Positions 19,570 through 28,457 of a stretch of DNA of 64,000 nucleotides are shown in pieces. Both the position numbers and the translations under genes were made by a program. Below the pieces are notes generated by a model, which saw only the letters and a list, made by a program, of their open reading frames with translations, had not been told where the DNA came from and did not search any database. The DNA is taken from the NCBI RefSeq assembly GCF_006874645.1, contig NZ_CP030082.1:1736001-1800000 (forward strand), read 5' to 3'. The first letter of the stretch is position 1. Every line of letters starts with the position of its first letter. Origin of the DNA: Bdellovibrio sp. ZAP7 (GTDB lineage: Bacteria; Bdellovibrionota; Bdellovibrionia; Bdellovibrionales; Bdellovibrionaceae).

Positions 19570-19593
19570 CAACCTCCCATATGAAAGGTTGCC
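19570..19593 (-). promoter_or_regulatory. Hairpin overlapping the amine oxidase ribosome binding site
   Basis: GCAACCT (19587-19593 on the minus strand) pairs with AGGTTGC (19570-19576), and the loop plus 3' arm contain GGGAGG, the likely Shine-Dalgarno of the GTG-start amine oxidase gene. Folding would partly hide the ribosome binding site. Confidence 0.45.
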
Positions 19594-19658
19594 GTTAATT
19601 CAAAACGTCATGCACGAATGACGGAAAGAAATGTAGAAAGACATGCAAAAGAAGCCTA

Positions 19659-20618
19659 TCACCACAAGGCGTCTTGGGGTTTCTTGCCTTGTAGAACTTG
19701 TTCGATATTTTCCAAAGCACGGAATCCCATGGCATCCCGAGTTTCCCGAGTGGCACTGCCCATATGCGGTGTCAAAAAGACATTGTGAAATTCTTTAAGT
19801 CGTAAATCGTAAGCAGGTTCATTTTCGAAAACATCCAAACCTGCCGCAAATATTTTTCCGGATTGCAGGGCGCGAATCAGCGCCTCTTCCTGAACTAAGC
19901 TTCCACGAGCTACATTCACCAAGACTGCATCATCGGGCAAAAGCGCCAAGGTCTGGTCATTTATGATATGTCTTGTGTCAGCAGTTCCGGGCGCATTTAA
20001 AGAAAGAATCTGGCAATGCGGAAGCATATCTTCCAGTTTTGCAAAGTATGAAGCACCTTTTTCCAGTTCTGGGGAAAGACGGCGACGATTGCAATACACG
20101 ATCTTCATTCCAAAGCCACGTGCGCGATCAGCCACGGCTTGACCGATACGTCCCATGCCATAAATTCCCAAAGTTTTTCCGCTGACTTTGATTCCCAGCA
20201 TTTCGGATTGGCTGAAGGGTTTTCTCCAGCCCGCTTCCATGATCTCCAGATACTCGCGTCCGCGGCGGCAGGCGTTTAAAAGTAAAAGCATCGCAATGTC
20301 GGCGGTGCATTCTGTTAAAACGTCAGGAGTGTTTGTCAGTTGAATGCCACGTTCTTTCGCTGCCGCAATATCCAGATGGTCAAAGCCGACACTCGAGGTT
20401 GCGATGACTTTTACGCTGTTAGGAAGTTTTGCGATAATATCTTTTGTGAACTTTTGTTTTGGCACAACAATCATTCCCTGAGGTTTTTTCTCGTTCGCCA
20501 GCTGCACGATCTCGTCAGTCGTCATTTCATGGTCTGAAACAAAAGCATCAAATTTTTCTTTTGCGAGGGTCGCCACATTTTTGGGAGCAATGTAGGGAAG
20601 AAGGATCGTGTTTTTCAT
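19659..20618 (-). CDS. D-isomer-specific 2-hydroxyacid dehydrogenase
   Basis: The 319-residue protein belongs to the D-2-hydroxyacid dehydrogenase family (glyoxylate/hydroxypyruvate reductase, D-glycerate dehydrogenase or similar). Visible are the NAD(P)-binding motif GKTLGIYGMGRIGQAVADRA, followed by a CNRRR stretch that may favour NADPH, the catalytic Arg in VNVARGSLVQEEAL, the Glu in FAAGLDVFENEP, and the His in TPHMGSATRETR. I use the ATG at 20618; the frame is open to 20702, but those extra 28 residues look unlike the family N-terminus. The exact substrate cannot be read from sequence. Confidence 0.9.
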   Translation of the reverse strand: MKNTILLPYIAPKNVATLAKEKFDAFVSDHEMTTDEIVQLANEKKPQGMIVVPKQKFTKDIIAKLPNSVKVIATSSVGFDHLDIAAAKERGIQLTNTPDVLTECTADIAMLLLLNACRRGREYLEIMEAGWRKPFSQSEMLGIKVSGKTLGIYGMGRIGQAVADRARGFGMKIVYCNRRRLSPELEKGASYFAKLEDMLPHCQILSLNAPGTADTRHIINDQTLALLPDDAVLVNVARGSLVQEEALIRALQSGKIFAAGLDVFENEPAYDLRLKEFHNVFLTPHMGSATRETRDAMGFRALENIEQVLQGKKPQDALW

Positions 20619-20823
20619 AAAGACAGTTTTATCCTTTGTGTTTTGAGTCGCAAGAAATTTTAGGCTTTTCTCAGATGATAGATTGTGAGATGCTAGAGTC
20701 ATCTAAGCACGCTATGTTCACTCCAACTTCGTCGGAGTAGGGTGCATCTGGGATATAAAAGTCTCCCGCCAGTAACGACTTAATAAAAAATTGAATAGGT
20801 TTTCCTAGTAAAGGTGCTGAGTT

Positions 20824-21150
20824 ATGACAACTACAACAGCTTGGATTTTATTGGTTATTGCAGGAGTTCTGGAGTTTATCTGGGCCACAGGCCTTAAATA
20901 TTCTGAAGGCTTCACGAAATTAGTGCCGTCCGTTTTTACTTTGGTCACCATGGGGATCAGTTTTTACTTACTTTCCCTCAGTATGCGGGTTTTGCCAGTC
21001 GGTGTGTCGTACACAGTATGGACGGGGATCGGCGCGGTTGGTGCCGTCATCGTTGGTACTTTGGTATTCAAAGAGCCCCTGTCGTTGATGAAGCTTCTGT
21101 TTTTGGGAATGATCATTGCGGGCATACTTGGCCTAAAGTTCGTAGAATAG
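20824..21150 (+). CDS. gdx: SMR-family exporter, Gdx/SugE type
   Basis: The 108-residue, four-helix protein is a small multidrug resistance family member. The conserved glutamate (residue 17) lies in AGVLEFIWATGLKYSEGF, and the third-helix signature TVWTGIGAVGAVIVGTLVFKE is that of the Gdx (SugE) subgroup, which exports guanidinium in exchange for protons, rather than of the EmrE drug-export subgroup. It acts as an antiparallel dimer in the inner membrane. The upstream 120 bp do not show a guanidine riboswitch that I can recognise. Single gene. Confidence 0.9.
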   Translation: MTTTTAWILLVIAGVLEFIWATGLKYSEGFTKLVPSVFTLVTMGISFYLLSLSMRVLPVGVSYTVWTGIGAVGAVIVGTLVFKEPLSLMKLLFLGMIIAGILGLKFVE

Positions 21151-21204
21151 TCCTCTGTCGGGAAATCATTGGAAAATAATCCCAAGGCACGCCATTCTTA
21201 AAGC

Positions 21205-22131
21205 ATGCGTTTCAGTGCTGTTTTCCTATCCTCACTGTTCTTAAGTGCTCCCTCAGCTTTTGCGGTTATGCCGCTCAAAATTCCGCGTGGTATCGCGAGT
21301 ATCGGTGCCAGCGCCGTTCAGTGTTTAACCGCAAAGAAAATGGAAGTACACGGTCATCGTGGGATGAATGGTTATCCTGATAATACAATTGCTTCATTCA
21401 AGGCCGCATTCGATGCGGGTGTGGATGTTGTCGAGTTGGATTTACAAGTCACAGACGATAATCATCTGTTGGTCGCTCATGATGCTGTTCCGAATGTGGG
21501 GACTGAAAGATGCGGTGTTGATCACAAATCCTTACTAAAAGCAGCGCTGCGCGACCTGGATTTCACGACCGAACAAAAAGTTCGTTGTGGGATTAAAAAG
21601 TTTGATGAAGAAAAGCTTGAACCCATCCCCGAGCTGAAACAAGTTTTTGCAGAATTCAAAGATCGTAAGACGGCAGCTGGTAAGCCTGCGCGCTTAAACA
21701 TCGAAGTGAAATACTTCATGGATCAAATCCAGTTTTATCCACCTGAAAACGAATACATCGACCTGATCATAAAAGTCATTCGCGAGAGTGGCTGGGCGAC
21801 GGATCGTTTCTTTGTTCAGTCCTTCAATGTCGAGTTCCTAATGAAATTCAAAGCCAAAGCCCCGGATATCGAAGTGGTTCCATTAGTGGGTGATGCGCGT
21901 GCTGCAGAAAAGACGGCTCTGGAATTAGGATCTAAAAAAGTGACTCCCGGCTTTTGGCATGTGAACCCTGAATTGGTGTTCAATATGCAAAAGCAAGGAA
22001 TTAAAGTCATCGTGTGGACGCCGAATCTTGAGGGCGAGATCCGCCAGGTCATTGAATCCGGTGCCGATGGTATCATCACGGACTATCCTGAATTGTTTTA
22101 CAAAATCCGCGACGAGCTTTGCGGGATTTAA
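21205..22131 (+). CDS. Secreted glycerophosphodiester phosphodiesterase
   Basis: The 308-residue protein has a signal peptide (about residues 1-20) and the GDPD TIM-barrel motifs: GHRGMNGYPDNTIASF, then VVELDLQVTDDNHLLVAHD (metal-binding Glu, Asp and the catalytic His), a central NIEVKYF, and the closing GADGIITDYPE. It hydrolyses glycerophosphodiesters to glycerol 3-phosphate and an alcohol in the periplasm, a way to salvage phospholipid head groups. It ends 3 nt before the stop of the converging CoA-transferase gene. Confidence 0.92.
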   Translation: MRFSAVFLSSLFLSAPSAFAVMPLKIPRGIASIGASAVQCLTAKKMEVHGHRGMNGYPDNTIASFKAAFDAGVDVVELDLQVTDDNHLLVAHDAVPNVGTERCGVDHKSLLKAALRDLDFTTEQKVRCGIKKFDEEKLEPIPELKQVFAEFKDRKTAAGKPARLNIEVKYFMDQIQFYPPENEYIDLIIKVIRESGWATDRFFVQSFNVEFLMKFKAKAPDIEVVPLVGDARAAEKTALELGSKKVTPGFWHVNPELVFNMQKQGIKVIVWTPNLEGEIRQVIESGADGIITDYPELFYKIRDELCGI

Positions 22132-22134
22132 GCC

Positions 22135-23622
22135 TTAGAACTTCATAGTCCCGCGTTCATTAAAGTTCTGATGCCAGGAAAACGCACGCTCAATGATGTG
22201 CGGAGTGTGCCCACCGCGGGCGACAGCGTCTTTATAGTAAGACTTTAGTTGATCGCGATATTCGGGATGGCAGCAGTTCTCAATCACTCGCAAAGCACGT
22301 TCGCGAGGTGCTAAACCCCGCAAATCCGCAAGTCCCTGATCTGTGACCAAGATATCCACGTCATGTTCATTGCTATCCACGTGAGTGACCATTGGAACCA
22401 CATGCGAGATGCTGTTATTCTTAGATGCTGACTGAGTGACGAAAATGCTTAAGTAGGAATTTCGGGCGAAATCTCCGGAGCCACCAATACCATTCATCAT
22501 TTTGTTGCCGCCAATATGCGTGCTATTGACGTTACCGTACAGATCAAACTCGATGGCCGTATTAATAGCGATCACACCCAGGCGACGAATGACTTCAGGC
22601 GAGTTGCTGATTTTTTCCGGGCGTAAAAGAATTTTCCCGCGATAGTGATCCAGGTTGTTGAAGAATCTTTCATAGCAGGCTTCCGTCACCGCAAAAGAGC
22701 AGGCTGAAGCAAAGGCCATTTTTCCTGTATCAATCAGATCAAAGGTGCTGTCCTGTAAAACCTCAGAATACATTTTAAGATTTTCAAAGGGACCTTTTTG
22801 AAAGCCGCTGAAAACGGCATTGGCAATATTTCCGATTCCAGTTTGCAGGGGAGGAAGGTTTGCCGTCAGACGGCCTTTTTTGACTTCGTAATTAAAAAAC
22901 TCCATCAGGTGATTCGAAATCGCCTGAGTCTTGTCATCCACAGCGCTGAGGTCCACTGGACTGTCTTTAATATCTGACAAAACCACGCCCACAACTTTTA
23001 AAGGATCAATGGGCATGGTCTCGGTTCCGATGCGAGTGCTGGCCTCGGTCACAGGGATAATTGAGCGCTGCGGAGAAATTCCGGTAGCGAAAATATCGTG
23101 AAAGCCCCGAATCTCGAGGGGAATCGTCGTGTTCACTTCCAAAATAATTTCTTTGGCATGACGAGCGTAAGTTAAGTTATTGCCAATTGAAGTCGTCGGC
23201 AACACAGATCCGTCGTCGTAAATCGCTGCTACTTCGATGACGGCAATATCGACCGCCGGTAAAAAGCCATAGGCAAGCAGCTCCGCCGTTTCCCCCAAAT
23301 GAGGATCGGTGAACATCACTTCACCGGTATTAATTTTTTTTCGCAAAGTCGCATCAGATTGAAAGGGCATGCGACGGGCAATAGCACCAGCTTCCGCCAG
23401 CAATCCATCCAGATTGTGTCCTAAAGAAGCTCCCGTCATTAGATTGATTTTCAGTGGATTCTTTTTGGCTTTCTCCGCCAGAGCTTTCAAAGTCGCTTTT
23501 GCATCGCCAGCTTTGGTAAAGCCACTGGCTCCGACGACCATGCCGTCTTTAATGAGTTCAGCAGCTTGTTCGGCGGAGATAATTTTAGAGCGAAATCTTT
23601 CTGCAATGCGATCTTGAGCCAT
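22135..23622 (-). CDS. Acetyl-CoA hydrolase / succinyl-CoA:acetate CoA-transferase family protein
   Basis: The 495-residue protein matches the Ach1/AarC/SCACT class I CoA-transferase family in length and motifs: VVGASGFTKAGDAKA near the N-terminus, GIGNIANAVFSGF, SEVLQDSTFDLIDTGK, and the C-terminal IGGSGDFARNSYLSIF. Family members move CoA between acetate and succinyl-CoA, or behave as acetyl-CoA hydrolases. The start is the ATG at 23622 with AGAGG 6 nt upstream; the open frame to 23676 would overlap the preceding gene. It lies 20 nt downstream of the esterase gene, probably in one operon. Confidence 0.92.
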   Translation of the reverse strand: MAQDRIAERFRSKIISAEQAAELIKDGMVVGASGFTKAGDAKATLKALAEKAKKNPLKINLMTGASLGHNLDGLLAEAGAIARRMPFQSDATLRKKINTGEVMFTDPHLGETAELLAYGFLPAVDIAVIEVAAIYDDGSVLPTTSIGNNLTYARHAKEIILEVNTTIPLEIRGFHDIFATGISPQRSIIPVTEASTRIGTETMPIDPLKVVGVVLSDIKDSPVDLSAVDDKTQAISNHLMEFFNYEVKKGRLTANLPPLQTGIGNIANAVFSGFQKGPFENLKMYSEVLQDSTFDLIDTGKMAFASACSFAVTEACYERFFNNLDHYRGKILLRPEKISNSPEVIRRLGVIAINTAIEFDLYGNVNSTHIGGNKMMNGIGGSGDFARNSYLSIFVTQSASKNNSISHVVPMVTHVDSNEHDVDILVTDQGLADLRGLAPRERALRVIENCCHPEYRDQLKSYYKDAVARGGHTPHIIERAFSWHQNFNERGTMKF

Positions 23623-23642
23623 GGAATCCTCTGGATAAGAAA

Positions 23643-24671
23643 CTATTTTCTCCAATAAGTCGTAAGCCACTTCCAAACTTCAGGGCGACGTTCGCCTATG
23701 TCAAAATGATTTCCGTCAAATTCGACATAGTCATGCGCAATGCCCATTGCCGTCAGCACTCCCGTGATTTGACGGGCACCGTACTGCAAGTGGAAGTTGT
23801 CTTTGGTGCCCACATCTAAATACAACGCGTGAAGATTGCGTAAAGCATCCTGACGTTTTGGCAAAAAGTGGACAGGATCTTTTTCCAGCCATTGCTGCCA
23901 AATTTCAACAATCTTGTTGCCCGTGCGCGGATCCAGTGGAAAATGAAAATCACCTGAGGAACCTTTTGGTGAATAGCATGCTGACATTCCAAAGGCGTTT
24001 AATAATGAATGCCAATTGCGAAACTTGGTCAGTTTGCCACTGCGGAGTTCTTCTAATACGCGTAATCCCGACTGGCCGTATTTTTCCCACACGGGTAGTG
24101 CCTGGTAAAGATCGTTGATGATGCTCGCATCAAAGAATGAATCCGGTGCAATCGCAGCACATAAACCGAAGATCTCTGGAAAAAGACTCGCCAGTTGTAA
24201 AGCTCCGTAGCCGCCACTGGAGCCACCCATCACACACCACTCTTTGGGATCTTTCGAAACCGGATAGTGTGAAAGTGCGGGAACGATTTCAGTCATAATA
24301 TAGTCTTGGTAGTTTCCGACAGCCGCTGAATTCAAAAACTGCGCTCCACCCCAAGTCGTTAATGCATCCACAAAAACATACAATGCTTCTGGAGCTTCGC
24401 CACGGGAGCACGCCTGATCAATCACTTGAACAGTATTTTGCTCATTGAATTTCGCATTGAAATAAAAAGGCGCATTCCCACTGAATCCGCCCAAGACCAA
24501 AACCACAGGCCAAGGTCCTTTGCTCTTCGGCAAAAGCAGGGGGTTAAAGCGAGTGGCAGAGTCTTTCAAAGGATTGTCTTTCAAACATTGACTGCGAATT
24601 TGCAGTGTCTCGATTTGAAAGTTATGGACTTCATAGGCGCGATAATTAGTGAGTGTGTCGAAGTGTTTCAT
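23643..24671 (-). CDS. Alpha/beta-hydrolase, putative esterase
   Basis: The 342-residue protein has an alpha/beta-hydrolase core of the esterase D/S-formylglutathione hydrolase-like type. The nucleophile elbow is GGSSGGYGAL (Ser near residue 154), with a candidate acid in DVGTKDNFHLQYG and a candidate His in FDGNHFDIGE. There is no signal peptide. It is first in an operon with the CoA-transferase gene, which suggests that the ester product feeds a carboxylic-acid route, but the substrate is unknown. Confidence 0.82.
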   Translation of the reverse strand: MKHFDTLTNYRAYEVHNFQIETLQIRSQCLKDNPLKDSATRFNPLLLPKSKGPWPVVLVLGGFSGNAPFYFNAKFNEQNTVQVIDQACSRGEAPEALYVFVDALTTWGGAQFLNSAAVGNYQDYIMTEIVPALSHYPVSKDPKEWCVMGGSSGGYGALQLASLFPEIFGLCAAIAPDSFFDASIINDLYQALPVWEKYGQSGLRVLEELRSGKLTKFRNWHSLLNAFGMSACYSPKGSSGDFHFPLDPRTGNKIVEIWQQWLEKDPVHFLPKRQDALRNLHALYLDVGTKDNFHLQYGARQITGVLTAMGIAHDYVEFDGNHFDIGERRPEVWKWLTTYWRK

Positions 24672-24820
24672 ATTGAGAATGCTATCAGGCCTTTTAGATT
24701 AAAGGCAATATTCTCGAATTAAGAAAGCAGCGTCATGATGTGGGACTTAAGTGTTAAATCTTCATGTCGCCCTTACAAAACTCTCTGAAAAATCCGAAAA
24801 TATAAGTATCGGGAGCACCA

Positions 24821-25279
24821 ATGAAACTTCATTTCTGTGGCCTTCTTATGGGGGCGTTTATTCCGTTGTTTTCAATGACTGCCAATGCAGCATTGGGCGA
24901 CCAACTTGTCACGACCTCATCAACAGCGACAGCACGCAAAGCCACATCATCTGGTTCCAGTTACTCCGTTTCTGAAGCCACAACGGACGACGGTGTGAAG
25001 GTTCGTCAGTACGCCGATTCCCAAGGACGCGTGTTTGGGATTTCTTGGAAGGGTGCAACTCTTCCGCCATTGAGTGAACTTTTGGGGACATATCTGCCAG
25101 AGTATAAAAAAGAAGTGAAAGCTCGTGGTCGTCAGTTTGGCCGCCGCTCTTTAAAAATTTCCACAGACAATATCGTGGTCGAAGGTTCCAGTCGTCAGAC
25201 GGATCAACGCGGTCGCGCGTATATTCCTGCAAACTTACCGCAGGGCTTTGACCTAAAGGAAATTAACTTCAATGAATAA
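24821..25279 (+). CDS. DUF2844 family secreted protein
   Basis: The 152-residue product has a signal peptide ending near ANAALGD. The remaining sequence fits DUF2844: a Tyr/Ser-rich start, YSVSEATTDDGVKVRQYADSQ-like residues where the family has its invariant REY/RQY stretch, VFGISWKGATLPPLSELLG and a Q/R-rich end. DUF2844 genes are often found next to DUF3443 genes, as here (overlap of 8 nt), so the two probably act together in the periplasm or at the surface. Function unknown. GGGAGC precedes the ATG. Confidence 0.85.
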   Translation: MKLHFCGLLMGAFIPLFSMTANAALGDQLVTTSSTATARKATSSGSSYSVSEATTDDGVKVRQYADSQGRVFGISWKGATLPPLSELLGTYLPEYKKEVKARGRQFGRRSLKISTDNIVVEGSSRQTDQRGRAYIPANLPQGFDLKEINFNE

Positions 25280-26570
25280 AATCAAAGCAGCTCTTATTCT
25301 GATCGGTGGACTCATTGGGAGTTTGAACCAGGTGGCCTGTACCGCCAGCGGCACAAGTTCGCGCTCGTTGGCGGCAGCCGTCTATTTTCCGACGACTCTG
25401 ACTGGCAATAATGTCGTTCCCATGTCTGTGGGGGCTTGTGGCGTCAATGGCTATGAAAACGAGCCATGTATTAGCATCACCCTTTGCACTCCAGGCACCA
25501 CGACTTGCCAGACGATTGATAACATCCTGGTCGATACGGGCAGTTATGGTTTGAAAGTATTTAAATCTTTAATCACAATTCCTCTGTCGCAAATTTCTGT
25601 CACTGGAGGAGGCTCTCTGGCAAGTTGTACCGGATACCTTGATGGTTCAGGTCACTGGGGTGAAGTCGTCCGAGCGGATGTGAAGCTGGGGGGCCTTAGC
25701 ACTCAAGCGACAGTCACTGCGGGGATTCCGATTGTGACTTTGAATGCGAGCTATGCGAATGCTTCGGGTTGCAGTGATGATCCTGATACGACTCCTGCTG
25801 TGGCAGGGTTTAACGGCATCATTGGTGTGGGCCCCTTCGTTGAAGATTGCAGTGTGAATGACACCGGCACAAATCCTTGCATAGTGGCTGCTAAATCACT
25901 TTATTGGAAGTGTACCGGTAACAACTGTCAGAAAACGGCGGTGCCAGCTTCTGATCAAGTGGCCAATCCCGTGGCTAAACTCGCGGCTCCGTATAATACC
26001 GGCGTCGTCTTAAAACTTCCTTCGGTCAGTTCGACAGGAGCGGGCGCAGCTTATGGCTATATGGTCCTGGGGATTGGCTCTGATTCCAATAACACGGCGA
26101 CGGGCACAACGATCTTTCCTGTGGAAAATGATGCGACCTTCGTGACGACCTATAACGGAACTTCGAATCCAAGTGGTGGATCCGACTATGATTATGCCTT
26201 TATCGATAGCGGAACGAACTTCAATGGTTTCCCTCGTCTGGGTGGCTCACCAACATTGTGTTCCGGTGGTTCAGGGTTTTATTGCCCGGCCTCTGAAATA
26301 AATGTCTACGCGATTATGAAATCCGGCTCAGTAACCCAGCAAGTTACCTTCAAAGTGGGGAACATGTTCACGCTGGCTTCGGCGGACCCACAAAGTAAGG
26401 TCTTCAATAATATCGCGTTCGACACTTCTAGTATGGGCAGCACCGTGGCTGATATCCCCTTTGACTGGGGATTGCCGTTTTTCCTAGGTCGCTCGGTCTA
26501 TGTGGGCATCAAAGGAACCTCGCCTACGATCAATGGATCTGCTACGGCGGGACCCTTCTGGGCATTCTAA
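25272..26570 (+). CDS. DUF3443 family protein, pepsin-like aspartic-protease signatures
   Basis: The 432-residue product starts with a signal peptide whose end (NQVACTA) could be a lipobox. The sequence CQTIDNILVDTGSYGLKV is the DUF3443 hallmark. A second motif, DYAFIDSGTNFNGFP, appears about 215 residues later. The DTGS and DSGT pair has the spacing of the two catalytic aspartates in bilobal pepsin-type (A1) aspartic peptidases, so a protease fold is plausible, though activity is not shown. Many cysteine pairs suggest a disulfide-rich exported protein. Co-transcribed with the DUF2844 gene. Confidence 0.82.
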   Translation: MNKIKAALILIGGLIGSLNQVACTASGTSSRSLAAAVYFPTTLTGNNVVPMSVGACGVNGYENEPCISITLCTPGTTTCQTIDNILVDTGSYGLKVFKSLITIPLSQISVTGGGSLASCTGYLDGSGHWGEVVRADVKLGGLSTQATVTAGIPIVTLNASYANASGCSDDPDTTPAVAGFNGIIGVGPFVEDCSVNDTGTNPCIVAAKSLYWKCTGNNCQKTAVPASDQVANPVAKLAAPYNTGVVLKLPSVSSTGAGAAYGYMVLGIGSDSNNTATGTTIFPVENDATFVTTYNGTSNPSGGSDYDYAFIDSGTNFNGFPRLGGSPTLCSGGSGFYCPASEINVYAIMKSGSVTQQVTFKVGNMFTLASADPQSKVFNNIAFDTSSMGSTVADIPFDWGLPFFLGRSVYVGIKGTSPTINGSATAGPFWAF

Positions 26571-26593
26571 GTTATTGAAATCATAAGATTATT

Positions 26594-26620
26594 AAAAGGA
26601 CGCCTGGGTGTCCTTTTTTC
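26594..26620 (+). terminator. Terminator after DUF2844/DUF3443 operon
   Basis: Stem AAAAGGAC / GTCCTTTT is followed by TTTTTT. Confidence 0.85.
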
Positions 26621-26759
26621 GTTTGAAAGTGCCCTTAAAGTGCTTGCTTTTCGTCAGTATTCGACCTAAAACCATGAGTCCGTATTTATGACTGACTAGG
26701 GCACTACTAAGAGTCTTCCCCATCGGGAGGAACGCCTTATCGGAGACAAGGGAATACCT
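26621..26759 (+). promoter_or_regulatory. Leader of the rpmI-rplT-mevalonate operon
   Basis: The 140-nt non-coding leader includes a small hairpin (TTCC 26716-26719 / GGAA 26729-26732) and an AAGGGA before the rpmI start. In other bacteria ribosomal protein L20 represses rpmI-rplT through such a leader; I can see structure potential but cannot confirm an L20 site by eye. Confidence 0.35.
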
Positions 26760-26951
26760 ATGAAAATGCGTACTCACTCAGGCGCTAAAAAACGCATGAA
26801 AGTTACAGCGAGCGGCAAAGTTAAGAAAAAAAGCACTCGCATGCGTCACTTGAACTCTCACATGAGCTCAAAAACAAAAAGACAACTTGGTAAAACATCT
26901 TACGTAGAAGACGCGAACATGCTTCAAGCACGTCGCTGCCTAGTATTCTAA
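26760..26951 (+). CDS. rpmI: 50S ribosomal protein bL35
   Basis: The 63-residue, very basic protein has the bL35 signature KMRTHSGAKKRMKVTASGKV and ends with RRCLVF. It is a structural protein of the large ribosomal subunit. rplT follows after 75 nt. infC, normally directly upstream, is 12.4 kb away in this genome. Confidence 0.97.
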   Translation: MKMRTHSGAKKRMKVTASGKVKKKSTRMRHLNSHMSSKTKRQLGKTSYVEDANMLQARRCLVF

Positions 26952-27026
26952 TTCGTTTTTAGTTAATTAAATTTTTCTCCTACGCCGTAATTAGAAAAAC
27001 TGGCAGTAGACAAATAGAGGTTCAAA

Positions 27027-27374
27027 ATGGCTCGTGTAAAATCTGGTAAAACAAATCGTGCTCGTCACAAAAAAGTTCTTAAAAGAGCAAAAGGTTACTA
27101 CAGCGCTGGTTCTCGCGCATACATCCACGCGGTAGAAAAAAATGACCGTGGTATGGCTTTCGCTTACCGCGATCGTAAAGCTAAAAAACGCAACTTCCGC
27201 ACTTTGTGGAATCAACGTATCAATGCAGCTGCTCGTGAAAACGGCACTACATACTCTCGTTTGATTGGTGGCTTGATTAAAGCTGGCATCCAAGTTGACC
27301 GTAAAGTTTTGGCTAACTTGGCTATCACTGACGCAGCAGGTTTCGCAGCACTTTGCAAACACGCTTTGGCGTAA
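27027..27374 (+). CDS. rplT: 50S ribosomal protein bL20
   Basis: The 115-residue protein has the bL20 layout: the long basic N-terminal extension MARVKSGKTNRARHKKVLKR, the RAYIHAVEKNDRGMAFAYRD-like helix region, and the globular C-terminal part with TYSRLIGGLIKAGIQVDRK. It is essential for early large-subunit assembly and in some bacteria represses its own operon. The isoprenoid genes follow after only 27 nt, so they probably share its transcript. Confidence 0.97.
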   Translation: MARVKSGKTNRARHKKVLKRAKGYYSAGSRAYIHAVEKNDRGMAFAYRDRKAKKRNFRTLWNQRINAAARENGTTYSRLIGGLIKAGIQVDRKVLANLAITDAAGFAALCKHALA

Positions 27375-27401
27375 GCTGATCTCCTCTAAGGAGCACCGGC
27401 A

Positions 27402-28457
27402 ATGAGCGAATCCAATACTCAGTTTGAAAATAGAAAGCGCGATCATATTAGAATCGCGCTGGACCCAAGGTCTCAGACTGAAGGGCAAACGGGATTGGAT
27501 TCGATCGAATTAATTCATGAGGCTCTGCCTGATTTGAATTTTAAAGAGGTCGATATTTCGACCTCTTTTTCTTTTTTTAAAGGGATGTCTTCTCAGGCAC
27601 TCTCTCTTTCTTCTCCGATTTTTATCTCATCGATGACTGCAGGCCATGAGCATGGTCGTGAAATCAATATGGCTTTGGCTCGCTTAAGCGATCGTCGCCA
27701 GATTTTGATGGGTGTCGGATCACAACGTCGTGAATTGAATGATACCAATGCTGCCGAGGAATGGACTCAGGTGCGCAAAGTCGCTCCCAAAGCCCGATTG
27801 CTGGGAAATATTGGTATTGCACAATTGATCAAAACACCTCTGGATGGCATCCGTCGCTTGGTTGATGCGACAGAAGCTGTTGCGTTGTTTGTCCATGTGA
27901 ACCCATTGCAAGAAGTCTTGCAGCCAGAGGGCACGACAGACTTTAAGAACTCCTTACAAGCCATTGAAAACCTCGTGAAATTCGCGGAGGTTCCTGTGAT
28001 AGTGAAGGAAGTTGGCTGTGGGTTTTCAACAAGTACTTTGAAGCGCTTAGAAGGCACTGGCATTGCCGCTGTCGACGTTGCGGGCAAAGGTGGAACTCAC
28101 TGGGGGCGTGTGGAAGGCTATCGTTCCGAAGAGACCGAAATGCTTTATCATGCAGCTCAAACTTACGCGAACTGGGGCATCAGCACGGTAGAGTCTTTAC
28201 TTAATGCTGAGCAAGCCAGAGTAAGTTACGAGGTTTGGGCGTCGGGCGGCGTGCGTACGGGCCTTGATGTCGCTAAACTGTGTGCGTTGGGTGCAAAAAA
28301 GGTCGGCATCGCAAAACCGTTTTTAGAAGCGGCTTTGCAAGGTGATGACGCCTTGGAGAGTTTACTCAACCGTTTGGAAACTGAACTTAAGATCGCGCTA
28401 TTTTGTACAGGCAGCAAGACAATCGCTGAGCTGGCAACGAAGAAGGTGATTCGATGA
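27402..28457 (+). CDS. fni: Type 2 isopentenyl-diphosphate Delta-isomerase
   Basis: The 351-residue protein is the FMN- and NADPH-dependent type 2 isomerase that interconverts isopentenyl and dimethylallyl diphosphate. Visible motifs are the N-terminal NRKRDHIRIAL, PIFISSMTAGH, the family hallmark MGVGSQRRE, and AAVDVAGKGGTHW with the C-terminal flavin-phosphate site ASGGVRTGLDVAK. It is unrelated to the type 1 enzyme. It starts 27 nt after rplT with AAGGAG upstream and overlaps the HMG-CoA reductase gene by 4 nt. Confidence 0.95.
   Translation: MSESNTQFENRKRDHIRIALDPRSQTEGQTGLDSIELIHEALPDLNFKEVDISTSFSFFKGMSSQALSLSSPIFISSMTAGHEHGREINMALARLSDRRQILMGVGSQRRELNDTNAAEEWTQVRKVAPKARLLGNIGIAQLIKTPLDGIRRLVDATEAVALFVHVNPLQEVLQPEGTTDFKNSLQAIENLVKFAEVPVIVKEVGCGFSTSTLKRLEGTGIAAVDVAGKGGTHWGRVEGYRSEETEMLYHAAQTYANWGISTVESLLNAEQARVSYEVWASGGVRTGLDVAKLCALGAKKVGIAKPFLEAALQGDDALESLLNRLETELKIALFCTGSKTIAELATKKVIR

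Noticed and set aside
20703-20823. Possible guanidine riboswitch before the Gdx-type exporter
   Set aside because: I looked for the guanidine-I, -II and -III consensus loops and found only a short CTCC/GGAG hairpin; there is not enough to support a riboswitch. A covariance-model search would decide.
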